64,000 bases of DNA from SABI01 sp963678555 (lineage in GTDB: Bacteria > Spirochaetota > Spirochaetia > Sphaerochaetales > Sphaerochaetaceae). The notes beneath the pieces are model-generated. The model worked only from the letters and a program-made list of their open reading frames with translations. It was not told the DNA's origin and ran no database searches. Both the position numbers and the translations under genes were made by a program. The stretch covers positions 372,001 through 436,000 of the forward strand of contig OY782871.2 in NCBI GenBank assembly GCA_963678555.2, given 5' to 3'. Shown here in pieces: positions 10,001-17,809 of this stretch; the stretch's first letter is position 1; each line of letters opens with the position of its first letter.

Positions 10001-10168
10001 ATATCCTCGATCCCGATAGAACGGAGAAGGTCGAATTTCGAAGAGGTGGAACTTCCCTGGATGGAACCGACGGCACACAGGCAGGCACACAGGTGCCTCC
10101 GTTGTGATTACGGGAAGCAGATGGGAACGGGAACAGGTCCGGATAGACAGGAGGCATGCGGTGTGTAA
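7043..10168 (+). CDS. NuoF-like (HydB) flavoprotein fused to a GltD/NfnB-like NAD(P)H oxidoreductase
   Basis: 1041-aa fusion. Residues about 30-85 form a thioredoxin-like [2Fe-2S] domain (CSGGGCIASGS, CTGCLGPC). About 115-440 form the FMN/NADH-binding NuoF core (LRGRGGAGFPTWLKW, CNADEGDPGAYMDR, GAFVCGEETAL). About 461-515 carry the [4Fe-4S] motif SCGKCVPCR with the CGLGQTAPNP block. From about 541 the usual HydB C-terminal ferredoxin is replaced by a glutamate-synthase-small-subunit/NfnB-like module. That module has a Cys-rich segment (SCQSACPAHVDIP, CARVCFHTCEEKC), an FAD site (VGAGPAGLSCAYF, near 648), a second nucleotide site (IGGGNAAIDAA, near 778) and an LRCDYG tail. One polypeptide thus has two flavin and two pyridine-nucleotide sites. 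The stop overlaps the next GTG start. I infer coupling of NADH, NADPH and ferredoxin or H2. Confidence 0.9.
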   Translation: MIQKVRSIPEFNEYSTALKASRDARRESEGILVCSGGGCIASGSMELLPLIQEELKNMGLEIPVTCTGCLGPCSKGPVISCLPEGTVYEEVTPKHVREILTSHFIQKTPYAPKLLNNGSDSFFKGQQKIVLRNCGKIDPLSIEDAVGIGSYQGLVSLLNDREADVIEILKASDLRGRGGAGFPTWLKWKFTKEAEGEEKYVVCNADEGDPGAYMDRSVLEGDPHALIEGMAIAALTIGAQQGFVYVRAEYPLAVSRLQKAIDQAQELGVLGDDILGTGFSFTLEIRMGSGAFVCGEETALMNSIEGKRGEPRTRPPFPAIKGLWGKHTLLSNVETYANIGAVITEGADWYASFGSAESRGTKVFALAGAVSMTGLVEVPLGTPLGDLIFDIGGGIQHNRPFKAAQIGGPSGGCIPLNHLSVPLDYEPLKELGAIIGSGGLIVMDDTTCMVDVARYFLEFVQEESCGKCVPCRVGTKRMLEILTRICEGEGREGDIEDLENLGRQIKDTALCGLGQTAPNPVLSTIRHFRHEYEAHIRDKHCEAGVCAALVRASCQSACPAHVDIPGFVWLTGEGRYAEALKLHRERNPFAAVCARVCFHTCEEKCRRMSLDEPVSIRGVKRFLADQEITMQVPEVRENSVNAERKIAIVGAGPAGLSCAYFLARLGYKPTIYEAASRPGGMLVQTIPAYRLPRETLAREIRMIENLGVDIRCDMKLGRDFTFESLKAEGYEKFFLAVGAPESLSMHLRGEELKGVVQAVPFLQHYNLRGSVQVGNKVAVIGGGNAAIDAARTALRLGAGQVRIIYRRSRDEMPAYAEEVEEALHEGVEISCLTQPVEILADRDGNAAGVSCLAMDLGGFDASGRRRPVADENKGVFTVDADQIIIAIGQRLDTGSLFSRDLIEMNEHQWISVDPVSAVTSDPAIFAGGDCTDGPSSVVEAIAAGERAAVGIDAALTGVNHAFWRYEKEIRTSFDPDAEPSNAPREPISSIPIERRRSNFEEVELPWMEPTAHRQAHRCLRCDYGKQMGTGTGPDRQEACGV

Positions 10169-11945
10169 CATTACCATAAACGGGACATCGGTTGAGGCAC
10201 GAGACGGGATCACGATCCTCACGGCGGCACGGGAGGCCGGGTTCACGATACCCACACTCTGTTTCCTGGAAGGAACCACTCCACAGGGAGCCTGCAGAGC
10301 CTGTGTGGTCGAGGTGGAGGGATCCCCTGCTCTGGCAGCCTCCTGCTCCACACCGGTCCGGGACGGCATGGTGATCAGGACCAATACACGAAGAGTCCGG
10401 GAAGCCAGAAGAACGGTGGTAGAGCTGCTGCTGAGCGAGCATGAGGGGGACTGTCAGACCTGTGTACGGAACAGTGACTGTGAACTGCTGCTTCTAGCCC
10501 GAAATCTCGGAATCCGGGAGATTCCGTTCAATGCGCAGAATCCTGCTCAGATGATTGACCGCTCCACTCCTGCACTTGCCCGTGACCCGGGAAAATGCAT
10601 CAAGTGCAGACGGTGTGAGACCGTCTGTGCCGAGATACAGCACGTTGGCGCCATCAGCGCCCAGTATCGCGGATACGATACGGTGATAGGCCCCGCCTTC
10701 GCTTCCCCGCTTGACTCTGTCGCCTGTGTCCAGTGCGGACAGTGTGCAGCGGTCTGCCCTACAGGAGCAATCACCGAGATCTCCCATGTGCAGGAGGTCT
10801 GGAATGCTCTTGATGATCCGGGAAGGCATGTCGTGGTACAGACAGCTCCTGCGATTCGCGCCGCTCTCGGCGAATGCTTCTCCCTGGAACCGGGGACCCT
10901 GGTCACCGGAAAGATGGTCTCGGCCCTGAGAGAACTGGGCTTCGATGCGGTCTTCGATACCAATTTCACGGCCGACCTCACGATCATCGAGGAGGGAAGT
11001 GAACTGCTGACACGGCTGAAACGGGCTCTCGTTGACAACGAAGAGGTTGCCCTCCCGCAGTTTACCAGCTGCTCTCCAGGCTGGATCACGTACGCCGAGT
11101 ACTTCCATCCGGAGATCCTGCCGAATATCTCAACGTGCAAGAGTCCGCAGCAGATGTTCGGTGCCCTTGCAAAGACCTACTATGCGCAGAAGATAGGAGT
11201 ACGACCGGAGGCAATGACCGTGGTCTCTGTCATGCCCTGCACGGCAAAGAAGTTTGAATGTCAGAGGCCTGAGATGGGTGACAGCGGGTATCAGGATGTG
11301 GATTTTGTCCTCACGACCCGGGAACTGGGGGATATGATCAAGATGGCCGGCATCGACTTCCTCGGTCTGCCTGATGATACGATGGACGCACCCTTCGGTA
11401 CGTCAACCGGTGCAGCCGATATCTTTGCCAACACCGGTGGGGTGATGGAAGCTGCCCTGAGGACAGTCCATGCTCTGGTGACCGGAAGGAATCTTCCCGC
11501 CGAGGACCTCCATGTCAGACCTCTTGCCGGCCTTGAAGGGATAAAAACCGCCGAAATCACCTTCACCGATACCGTTGACTCCTGGCGTTTCCTAGAAGGC
11601 GTCACGGCCCGTGTGGCAGTCGCGCACGGTCTCGGACATGCTTCCGACCTGATCAGTCACATACAGGAGACCGGCGAGGTGTTCCACTTTATCGAAGTGA
11701 TGACCTGTCCCGGTGGATGCATCGGCGGGGGAGGCCAGCCGAGGTTCACGACCGATGAAGTCAGAAAGGCACGGATCGCTGCGATCTACAAGGAGGATGA
11801 GGGAAAAATGTACCGCCAGTCCCATCTGAATCCTGCAATCACGGAAATCTATGAACAGTTCCTGAAGGAACCGCTCGGTCAGCGGTCCCATCATCTGCTG
11901 CACACAGCATATGAGGCAAGAGAACTGTTCACTCAGGTGGACTAG
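10161..11945 (+). CDS. HydA-like [FeFe]-hydrogenase large subunit with altered L1 motif
   Basis: 594-aa protein with the CpI-type order. It has an N-terminal [2Fe-2S] domain, a His/Cys-ligated [4Fe-4S] (EHEGDCQTCVRNSDC), two [4Fe-4S] motifs (CIKCRRCETVC, CVQCGQCAAVCP) and the H-cluster domain. L2 (VMPCTAKK, Cys360) and L3 (EVMTCPGGCIGGGGQ, Cys516/Cys520) are canonical. L1 reads TSCSPGW, so the second L1 cysteine, a ligand of the H-cluster cubane, is Ser305, while the proton-relay cysteine (Cys304) is kept. The codon is TCT, one base from TGT. Residues equivalent to the CpI proton path (IIEEGSEL, KSPQQMFG) remain. The start is GTG 10161, six bases after AGGAGG and overlapping the previous stop. 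It may be a hydrogenase with a Ser ligand, a modified catalyst, or a structural subunit of a transhydrogenase. Confidence 0.88.
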   Translation: MCNITINGTSVEARDGITILTAAREAGFTIPTLCFLEGTTPQGACRACVVEVEGSPALAASCSTPVRDGMVIRTNTRRVREARRTVVELLLSEHEGDCQTCVRNSDCELLLLARNLGIREIPFNAQNPAQMIDRSTPALARDPGKCIKCRRCETVCAEIQHVGAISAQYRGYDTVIGPAFASPLDSVACVQCGQCAAVCPTGAITEISHVQEVWNALDDPGRHVVVQTAPAIRAALGECFSLEPGTLVTGKMVSALRELGFDAVFDTNFTADLTIIEEGSELLTRLKRALVDNEEVALPQFTSCSPGWITYAEYFHPEILPNISTCKSPQQMFGALAKTYYAQKIGVRPEAMTVVSVMPCTAKKFECQRPEMGDSGYQDVDFVLTTRELGDMIKMAGIDFLGLPDDTMDAPFGTSTGAADIFANTGGVMEAALRTVHALVTGRNLPAEDLHVRPLAGLEGIKTAEITFTDTVDSWRFLEGVTARVAVAHGLGHASDLISHIQETGEVFHFIEVMTCPGGCIGGGGQPRFTTDEVRKARIAAIYKEDEGKMYRQSHLNPAITEIYEQFLKEPLGQRSHHLLHTAYEARELFTQVD

Positions 11946-11952
11946 GACACGA

Positions 11953-12190
11953 TCAGCGCTCAGCTCTGCAGGCACGGGCACACAGAATCCCTGTGAGTCC
12001 GTGTCGATTGCTGAGTTGATGATCAAAGTATCAATCGGAAAGATGACAGTTCCTTTCAACCCTGTTGAAACAGCTCAGGAAACCGGGTTTGAACTGTTGG
12101 ATTACCGGGCAGAAGGTGCTCGTCTCCTGCAATACCTCCCTCTGTATCATAGGGATCTCTTTGATCGTAGGATTATCACGTACGAGTGTG
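11953..12190 (+). pseudogene. Decayed duplicate of the downstream VapC-type PIN toxin gene
   Basis: This stretch, starting 8 bases after the hydA stop, matches the intact toxin gene at about 12802-13035 nearly base for base. Examples are CTCAGCTCTGCAG, GTTGATGATCAAAG and TTGAACTGTTGGATTACCGG. The first 24 codons and the C-terminal end are missing. One T has been lost in GAGTTCC to GAGTCC, which shifts the frame. The product, if any, would lack the first catalytic Asp of the PIN domain. It is a local duplication relic. Confidence 0.8.
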
Positions 12191-12499
12191 CTCTCACACA
12201 CGCTATCACATACCTGGCACCATCCCCTTCAAGGTATGAGTCTCACCAGACAGGCTTGTCTTTCCATAGAGGAAGTCAGGGACCTGTGCTACAAGAATCA
12301 ATTTATAGGGTGATACGTCAAAGCACTATCCGTTTCGGGCAGGTATTTCAGTACAAGAGAATATGAAAGCAGAAGGAACAGAGGGGCAGAGAGTATGGTA
12401 TCACTCCTGACTGAGTTATACAAGTATGGTCAGATAGACCAACACAGAACTGATAGACTATTTTGAGGGTGAGATCTATAATGGGGGTGGAGGCCCTGT
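12191..12499. other. Intergenic spacer between vapC remnant and toxin-antitoxin pair
   Basis: About 300 bases with no supported gene. The last 40 bases include the GGGGGTGGAGG ribosome-site region of the antitoxin gene. The rest is probably the decayed end of the duplicated segment. Confidence 0.4.
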
Positions 12500-12733
12500 A
12501 TGATGGTGAATATTTCGGAGGCAAAAGCAAAACTTTCTCAGCTCATTGAACTGGCGTACTATGGTGAAACAGTCGTTATCGCCAAGAATAATCTTCCTCT
12601 GGTAGATCTTGTCCCACACAAGAAGGAGGAGCCGAGAGAACTGGGAATGCTGAAAGGTTCTTTCCATGTTCCTGAAGATCTCGATGCACCGAGCGATGAG
12701 ATCGAGGAAATGTTCTATGGAGAGAAGCAATGA
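12500..12733 (+). CDS. Phd/YefM-type antitoxin
   Basis: 77-aa protein with the prevent-host-death pattern. An N-terminal VNISEAKAKLSQLIELAYYGETVVIAKNNLPLVDLVPHK-like DNA-binding fold is followed by an acidic tail (about 50-77) that would wrap the toxin. It should neutralise the PIN toxin encoded next and repress its own promoter. GGAGG lies about 9 bases before ATG 12500. Its stop overlaps the toxin ATG (ATGA), the usual arrangement that keeps antitoxin ahead of toxin. Pairing of Phd-type antitoxins with PIN toxins is common. Confidence 0.85.
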   Translation: MMVNISEAKAKLSQLIELAYYGETVVIAKNNLPLVDLVPHKKEEPRELGMLKGSFHVPEDLDAPSDEIEEMFYGEKQ

Positions 12734-13101
12734 CCATTATCCTTGATACCCATATATTTCTCTGGGCGATTGCTGAGCCGGAAAAACTCTCTTCAGCTCA
12801 ACGCTCAGCTCTGCAGACACGGGCACACAGGATCTTTGTGAGTTCCGTATCGATCACTGAGTTGATGATCAAAGCATCAACTGGAAAGATGACAGTTCCC
12901 TTCAACACTGTTGAAATAGCAGAGGAGACTGGCTTTGAACTGTTGGATTACCGGGCAGAAGATGCTCTTCTGCTGCAGGACCTTCCTCTGTATCATAGGG
13001 ATCCCTTTGATCGTATGATCATCACGCAGGGCATTGCACATGGGTATACCATCATGACGTGTGATCCTCTGTTTTCACAGTATCCCTGTAAGATATTCTG
13101 A
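12730..13101 (+). CDS. vapC: VapC-type PIN-domain ribonuclease toxin
   Basis: 123-aa PIN-domain protein, expected to be a Mg-dependent RNase that blocks translation when free of its antitoxin. The acidic active-site residues are visible: Asp6 in ILDTHIFLWA, Glu in SITELMIK (near 43), and Asp in DPFDRMIITQ and TCDPLF. Length matches the family and the gene looks intact. It overlaps the antitoxin stop by four bases. A truncated, frameshifted copy of the same gene lies 0.6 kb upstream. Confidence 0.9.
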   Translation: MTIILDTHIFLWAIAEPEKLSSAQRSALQTRAHRIFVSSVSITELMIKASTGKMTVPFNTVEIAEETGFELLDYRAEDALLLQDLPLYHRDPFDRMIITQGIAHGYTIMTCDPLFSQYPCKIF

Positions 13102-13195
13102 TACCCGGATACTCGAAATACTCCAGGAATCTACGAGCTGCTGAAGCGAGCCCGGGTTGATATCTGAAAAGATCGATGTTTCTGCCTGTACAGCA

Positions 13196-14575
13196 TCACA
13201 GCAGATCCTCGAGGTTCTCAGCCAGGCGCTCTACCTCAAACAGAGGAAGAGCGAGAAGGGTGCTTCTCAGATCATGCGCTCCTCCCGTAGCCAGCGCCTT
13301 GTGGGTGATCTCGCTCACCCGCTCTCTTCGTTCCATCAGGTCGAACTTCACCACCAATCCCGGCTTTCGCTGTTCAATATACTTCCACAGAGATTTGATC
13401 TTGCCTGTCTTACCTGCTTTCACCTCTATGGGAAGGATAGTGCCGGCGTATGAGTGGATGAAGTCAATTTCTGCTGCTCCCTTTCTCCTGTTGTGTAACC
13501 AGTAGTAGAGTTCGGAAGATGGGTTCTTCATATCAGTCCCTTTGAGGTGCTGTGCAATAAACTGCTCCGCCATATTCCCTTTTGTCAGCAGATGTTAGGA
13601 TGGCAGAGAGAAGAGGTCACTCCAGCGTGTACCGTGCATAGCGTTCAACAGTCCGATATCGAGAAAAAACAATTTCATGGTGGTTGGCTCGATTCCTGCG
13701 GCCAACGGAAGCCCATTGCAGGAGGTATGAACTGTCTTGATAATAACACCTGCCTTGGCCAGCAGATCGATTGCAGATCTCACACTGCTCGAATGGGCAG
13801 CAGAGATATCTGAGAATACGACCTTCTCTCCGATATGGGCACCAGTATATTCGAAGACGTCTGACACCCTTTCATACGCTTTGTTCGATGAATACTTGGG
13901 AATATCATCCCGATATGTTTGAAGGATTGCATGGTGAATATCACGGACATCTTCCTTTTTCCCGCCGTTTATCCAGCATTGTACAGCCTCAGGCATCCCG
14001 CCGACATAATAATATTCTTTGAGCAGATGTGAACCATACTCTATCCAGGTCGCATCGCTCTCATCATGAATCCCCCGTTTCTCAAGCTGTTCAAGAAAGA
14101 CATGTTCCTGTTTTGCGAGGAGAAATTCACTGAACGTCATGGGACCGAGCTGCAGGTACTGTACCCTCCCCACCGGCATAGAGAAACGTAGGGCATCTAA
14201 GGTCACCTCAAGGAGTGATCCTGCAGCAATGAGGCGTAGATCAGGTCTATTCTCGTAGAAATAGCGTAGGCGATTGATGACTCTCGGTTGACCCTGGACC
14301 TCATCAAAGAACAGCAGTGATCTATCGGTGATCTTCCGACCAGAAACAAGTTCAATCTCTTCGAGGACTTTATCGATAGAGAATGATACGTCATTCTCTA
14401 TCTGCCTGAGCTTGATGATCTCGAGATCAAGTTCAATGAGATTGATCTGGAGTTTCTGGCAAAACAGGCGAACCAGAGTCGATTTTCCGACCTGACGGGC
14501 TCCACGGAGGATCAACGGTTTTGAGGGAGTCTTGTTGTACCAGTTATCAAGGAATTGAAATGCTTTTCTGTCCAT
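13196..14575 (-). pseudogene. AAA ATPase with DUF4143, split by an in-frame TAA
   Basis: The family has an N-terminal P-loop ATPase and a C-terminal DUF4143 nuclease-like part. Here reading starts at MDRKAFQFLDNWY (ATG 14575), with Walker A GARQVGKST near residue 25 and Walker B LLFFDEVQG near 95. The frame stops at TAA (13597-13595) after GTRWSDLFSLPS. It continues in the same frame, without a shift, as HLLTKGNMAEQFIAQHL and the ELYYWLHNRRKGAAEIDF...LPIEVKAGK segment, which ends normally at 13196. A single CAA to TAA change would explain the break. Position beside a toxin-antitoxin pair fits a mobile or selfish cargo region. The N-terminal part could still be made. Confidence 0.8.
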
Positions 14576-15102
14576 ACCCTGATAGTACCATATTTTCTGA
14601 AAGAGCAACCTGTTTTAGTAGTGACATACCAAAACAGCACCCTGTTATGGTATTTTTTATACCCTCACCGAGACATCGTCGCAGCTCAGGTACGCAATCA
14701 TGACTGCACTGTCTCTGTCTTATCACCCCGTGATTTCTTTACCTGGTAACCATTTAGAACCTTTTCTTTTGCTATTCGAAACAAACGATTATGGTACTGC
14801 AGGAATGTTTGCACTCAATCGGGCAGGGGATGTTTCAGACATAAAAGGATAGATATTGTGACTTGAACCAAGATAATCGCTGTATGTTAGTAGATACAAT
14901 GTTGTATCAAGTCGTGTCCTCGTGATAATGAGAACAATCGCTAGTAGTATCCGGGTAGAGATACTCATCTACCCAATTGCGCTCCGGTCGCCTACGGGCC
15001 CGGGGCCGAATTATCAGCCAGTTGCCATGGTACAGGATTCTCGAGGCACATTTCAGAATTCGGCTTGCAAGAAAGTCAGCGATAGAATAGAGTGCCTGTA
15101 GT
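14576..15102. other. Intergenic stretch with hairpins before the MATE gene
   Basis: Roughly 530 bases without a supported gene. They contain an AACAG-N4-CTGTT inverted repeat near 14632, a GGGTAGA/TCTACCC hairpin (14953-14974) that may end transcription, and the 26-base GC-rich hairpin repeat at 14981. The remainder shows nothing recognisable. Confidence 0.4.
14981..15006. repeat. 26-bp GC-rich hairpin repeat, copy 1
   Basis: GCTCCGG and CCGGGGC arms (one G-T pair) flank TCGCCTACGGGC. A near-identical copy of the same length lies at 20404-20429, beginning GCTCCGGTCACCTACGGGC. Two intergenic copies 5.4 kb apart suggest a dispersed REP-like repeat of this genome. Confidence 0.6.
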
Positions 15103-16458
15103 ATGGGTACACACGCAAAGTTGATGACACGTGGATCAATTCATAAGAATCTGATCTATTTTGCCATTCCTGTATCCATCGGTACCCTTTCCCAGCAGCT
15201 GTACAATACAGCAGACTCCCTTGTGGTGGGTAATTTCGTCGGCAGGGAAGCACTTGCGGCTATCAGTTCCACTGCTTCCCTGGTATTTCTTACCATCGGG
15301 GTCTTCCAGGGACTTTTCGTCGGGGCAGGGGTAAGGATCTCCATCCTGTATGGAGCTCAGGATCATGAAGGATTGAAAAGGGCGGTGCACACTTCGGTGG
15401 CTTTCGCTCTGTTGTGCTCTCTCTTCTTCACTGTCTTCGGTTATATCTTCGCTCCGCTCTTTCTCACATGGATGGGTACTCCCGGGAACGTCTTTGCCGA
15501 TGCGAATACCTATGTGCGCATCTATTTCCTGGGTGTGAGTGCTCTGATACTTTACAATGCCGCATCCGGTATTCTTCAGGCTGTGGGGGACAGCAGACAT
15601 CCTCTGTACTTTCTGATGACTGCCTCTGTGCTCAATATCCTGCTTGACCTTGTGCTGGTTGGTTACTTCAAGCTGGGTATTGCCGGCGCCGCCTATGCAA
15701 CCATCTTCAGTCAGTCAGTGAGTGCCGTTCTCGCCTTCCGTCTTCTTTTCACAACAGACGATGTGGTAAGAGTCGAACTAAAGAATATCCGTTTTCATAC
15801 CGGTCATATCACAAAGATACTGAGAATAGGCGTACCCTCGGGCATTCAGAACTCGGTCACCTCGCTTGCCAATGTCGTGGTGCAGGCGAGCGTCAACCTT
15901 TTCGGCGCTGCTGCCATGGCCGGCAGCGGCTCCTTCATGCGCATTCAGGGCTTCGCCTTCATTCCGGTCACCAGTTTCGCCCTTGCCCTCACAACCTTTA
16001 CAGGGCAGAACCTCGGTGCACGGCAGATAGACAGGGTGCGGAAGGGGACGCGGTTCGGGGTCCTGTTCTCCATGATACTCGCAGAGTCCCTGGGACTCCT
16101 GCTGTATTACTATGCTGAGCCCCTGCTCAGCCTCTTCAGCCGGGATCCGGCGGTCATCGCCGTAGGCGTCCAGAAGGCGCAGATATCCACCATGTTTATC
16201 ATGCCCCTCGCCCTTTCGCATGTCATGGCAGGAATCTTCAGGGGGGCAGGAAAATCTATGGTACCCATGTCTGTCATGTTAGCCTGTTGGTGCATCTTCC
16301 GCGTCATCTATATCAAAGTCGCTCTCTCGGTGCTGATGGATATCCGTGTCGTTTTCTGGGCATACCCCATCACCTGGAGCATGAGCGCGGTCATCTTTAT
16401 CATCTACTACTTCAGTACCGACTGGATGGGAAGCAGGAAGCAGAAGGCAAAGGCCTGA
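15103..16458 (+). CDS. MATE family multidrug/Na+ (H+) antiporter
   Basis: 451-aa inner-membrane exporter with about 12 helices. The N-terminal half has NLIYFAIPVSIGTLSQQLYNTADSLVVGNFVGREALAAIS, typical of DinF/NorM-like MATE proteins. The duplicated half starts with ITKILRIGVPSGIQNSVTSLANVVVQASVNLFG. It would export cationic or aromatic compounds using an ion gradient. The start is uncertain: ATG 15103 has no strong ribosome site and ATG 15124 (MTRGSIHKN) is also possible. An EamA-family exporter follows with no gap. Confidence 0.9.
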   Translation: MGTHAKLMTRGSIHKNLIYFAIPVSIGTLSQQLYNTADSLVVGNFVGREALAAISSTASLVFLTIGVFQGLFVGAGVRISILYGAQDHEGLKRAVHTSVAFALLCSLFFTVFGYIFAPLFLTWMGTPGNVFADANTYVRIYFLGVSALILYNAASGILQAVGDSRHPLYFLMTASVLNILLDLVLVGYFKLGIAGAAYATIFSQSVSAVLAFRLLFTTDDVVRVELKNIRFHTGHITKILRIGVPSGIQNSVTSLANVVVQASVNLFGAAAMAGSGSFMRIQGFAFIPVTSFALALTTFTGQNLGARQIDRVRKGTRFGVLFSMILAESLGLLLYYYAEPLLSLFSRDPAVIAVGVQKAQISTMFIMPLALSHVMAGIFRGAGKSMVPMSVMLACWCIFRVIYIKVALSVLMDIRVVFWAYPITWSMSAVIFIIYYFSTDWMGSRKQKAKA

Positions 16459-17385
16459 TTGACAAGGTTTTCTCTTTTTACGATGATGCTATCTATCATG
16501 CGAATACGCGATAGTTATCACCTGTATGCCTTCATCACTGTTCTCTGCTGGTCACTCATATTCGTGCTGACACGGATCATGATGCCCGAGGTAAGCTCAG
16601 CCTCCATCGGAGCACTGCGCTGCGTCATCGCATCAGTGACGATGATGATCGCACTGGCACTGATGAGCTCCAGGCTCCCGAGAATGAAAGATATCCCCCT
16701 GTTTCTGCTGACCGGTTTCGTTGGATTCTATCTTTACCTTCTGATGTTCAATGAAGGACTCAAGACAGCAAACTCTTCACTGGGAAGTGTCATCATCGCA
16801 ACCAGTCCTATCATCACTGCTGTCTTAGCAAACCTGCTGCATAAGGAGAGGTTGAGACTCTTCCAATGGCTTTCCATGGCCCTCTCCCTGATCGGGGTTA
16901 TAGTACTTTCGATGATGAGAGATGCTTCCAGCGCCCTTACAGGAATCCTCTGGCTCGTGGCTGCAGCATTCCTGATCAGCTATTACAATATTCTTCAGCG
17001 TAGCCTGAGCAGACGGTACACAGCTTTGGAAACCGCAACCTACAGTATGGTAGGTGGGACGATCTTCTACCTGTTCCATCTTCCCAAAGCAATCAGTGAG
17101 ATGCAGAACGTTCCGCTTATCTATGTTCTCTATATTCTGATCCTCGGGGTCTTCTCCAGTGCCATAGCCTATGTGATGTGGACAAAGGCTCTTTCCAGGG
17201 CAGAGCTTGCATCGCAGGTGACCAACTATATGTTCGTCACCCCCTTCCTCTCCTCCTTCTGGGGGTTTGTTCTGGCGGGGGAGATGGTGAGTACAGCAAC
17301 TCTCGCAGGCGGAGCGCTCATTCTGGCAGGCCTCTTTTTCTTCAACTGGGGGGAAGCGATACTCACTATCTGGTCATCCAGATAA
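16459..17385 (+). CDS. EamA/DMT-family transporter
   Basis: About 295-308-aa inner-membrane protein with ten hydrophobic segments and two EamA repeats. The first begins LYAFITVLCWSLIFVLTRIMMPEVS; the second contains GILWLVAAAFLISYYNILQRSL. Such proteins export metabolites or amino acids. The start is not clear: a TTG at 16459 (right at the MATE stop, AAAGG upstream), ATG 16483 and ATG 16498 (MRIRDSYHLY) are in frame, and none has a strong ribosome site. Close spacing suggests co-transcription with the MATE gene. Substrate unknown. Confidence 0.85.
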   Translation: MTRFSLFTMMLSIMRIRDSYHLYAFITVLCWSLIFVLTRIMMPEVSSASIGALRCVIASVTMMIALALMSSRLPRMKDIPLFLLTGFVGFYLYLLMFNEGLKTANSSLGSVIIATSPIITAVLANLLHKERLRLFQWLSMALSLIGVIVLSMMRDASSALTGILWLVAAAFLISYYNILQRSLSRRYTALETATYSMVGGTIFYLFHLPKAISEMQNVPLIYVLYILILGVFSSAIAYVMWTKALSRAELASQVTNYMFVTPFLSSFWGFVLAGEMVSTATLAGGALILAGLFFFNWGEAILTIWSSR

Positions 17386-17461
17386 ATCATAGGTAATCAA
17401 CAAAGCGGGTATCTGCTTGAAAGACCCGTTTACTTCTGGAAATTTTCGGGTCAGATACGAA

Positions 17462-17489
17462 GAAACTCCCTGCAATTACAAGGAGTTTC
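17462..17489 (-). terminator. Hairpin terminator next to tRNA remnant
   Basis: GAAACTCC pairs with GGAGTTTC, giving an 8-bp stem. It has the same arms and position relative to the tRNA 3' end as the terminator after the intact tRNA at 22084. This copy therefore travelled with the tRNA fragment. Confidence 0.65.
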
Positions 17490-17494
17490 ACTTT

Positions 17495-17535
17495 TGGGCT
17501 CAGTAGGACTTGAACCTACGACCCTCGGATTATGA
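17495..17535 (-). pseudogene. 3' half of a tRNA-CAU gene (possible attachment site)
   Basis: On the minus strand this reads from CTCATAATCCG through the T arm (GTAGGTTCAAGTCCTAC) to the acceptor 3' strand and discriminator A. It matches the intact tRNA at 22084-22157 in all but two of 41 positions and is followed by a matching terminator. The 5' half is absent. A tRNA 3' end repeated directly 4.6 kb from the full gene is the classic footprint of an integrated element. Confidence 0.75.
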
Positions 17536-17809
17536 GCGTGCTTTAAAGTCACATCATTTTGTTCCATTATGTTGCTAATTTTTTTCAATCAAGTGTTTTG
17601 AAACAGATTATTACCCGTCGGCATAAAACAGAATTGGTGCGATTATTGGTATTTTTGTAGAGTATCTGGTGTGGTAGGATCTAGAAATACTGTCTTTAGT
17701 AGAGATTGTGATTCCTGCCGAGTTTGTCGCCAAAAGGTACGTGTCAAACGGACACCATGGATGACAGAGCTGTAAAGTATTGACCATACTCATTCCTAGG
17801 AGGAACAGT

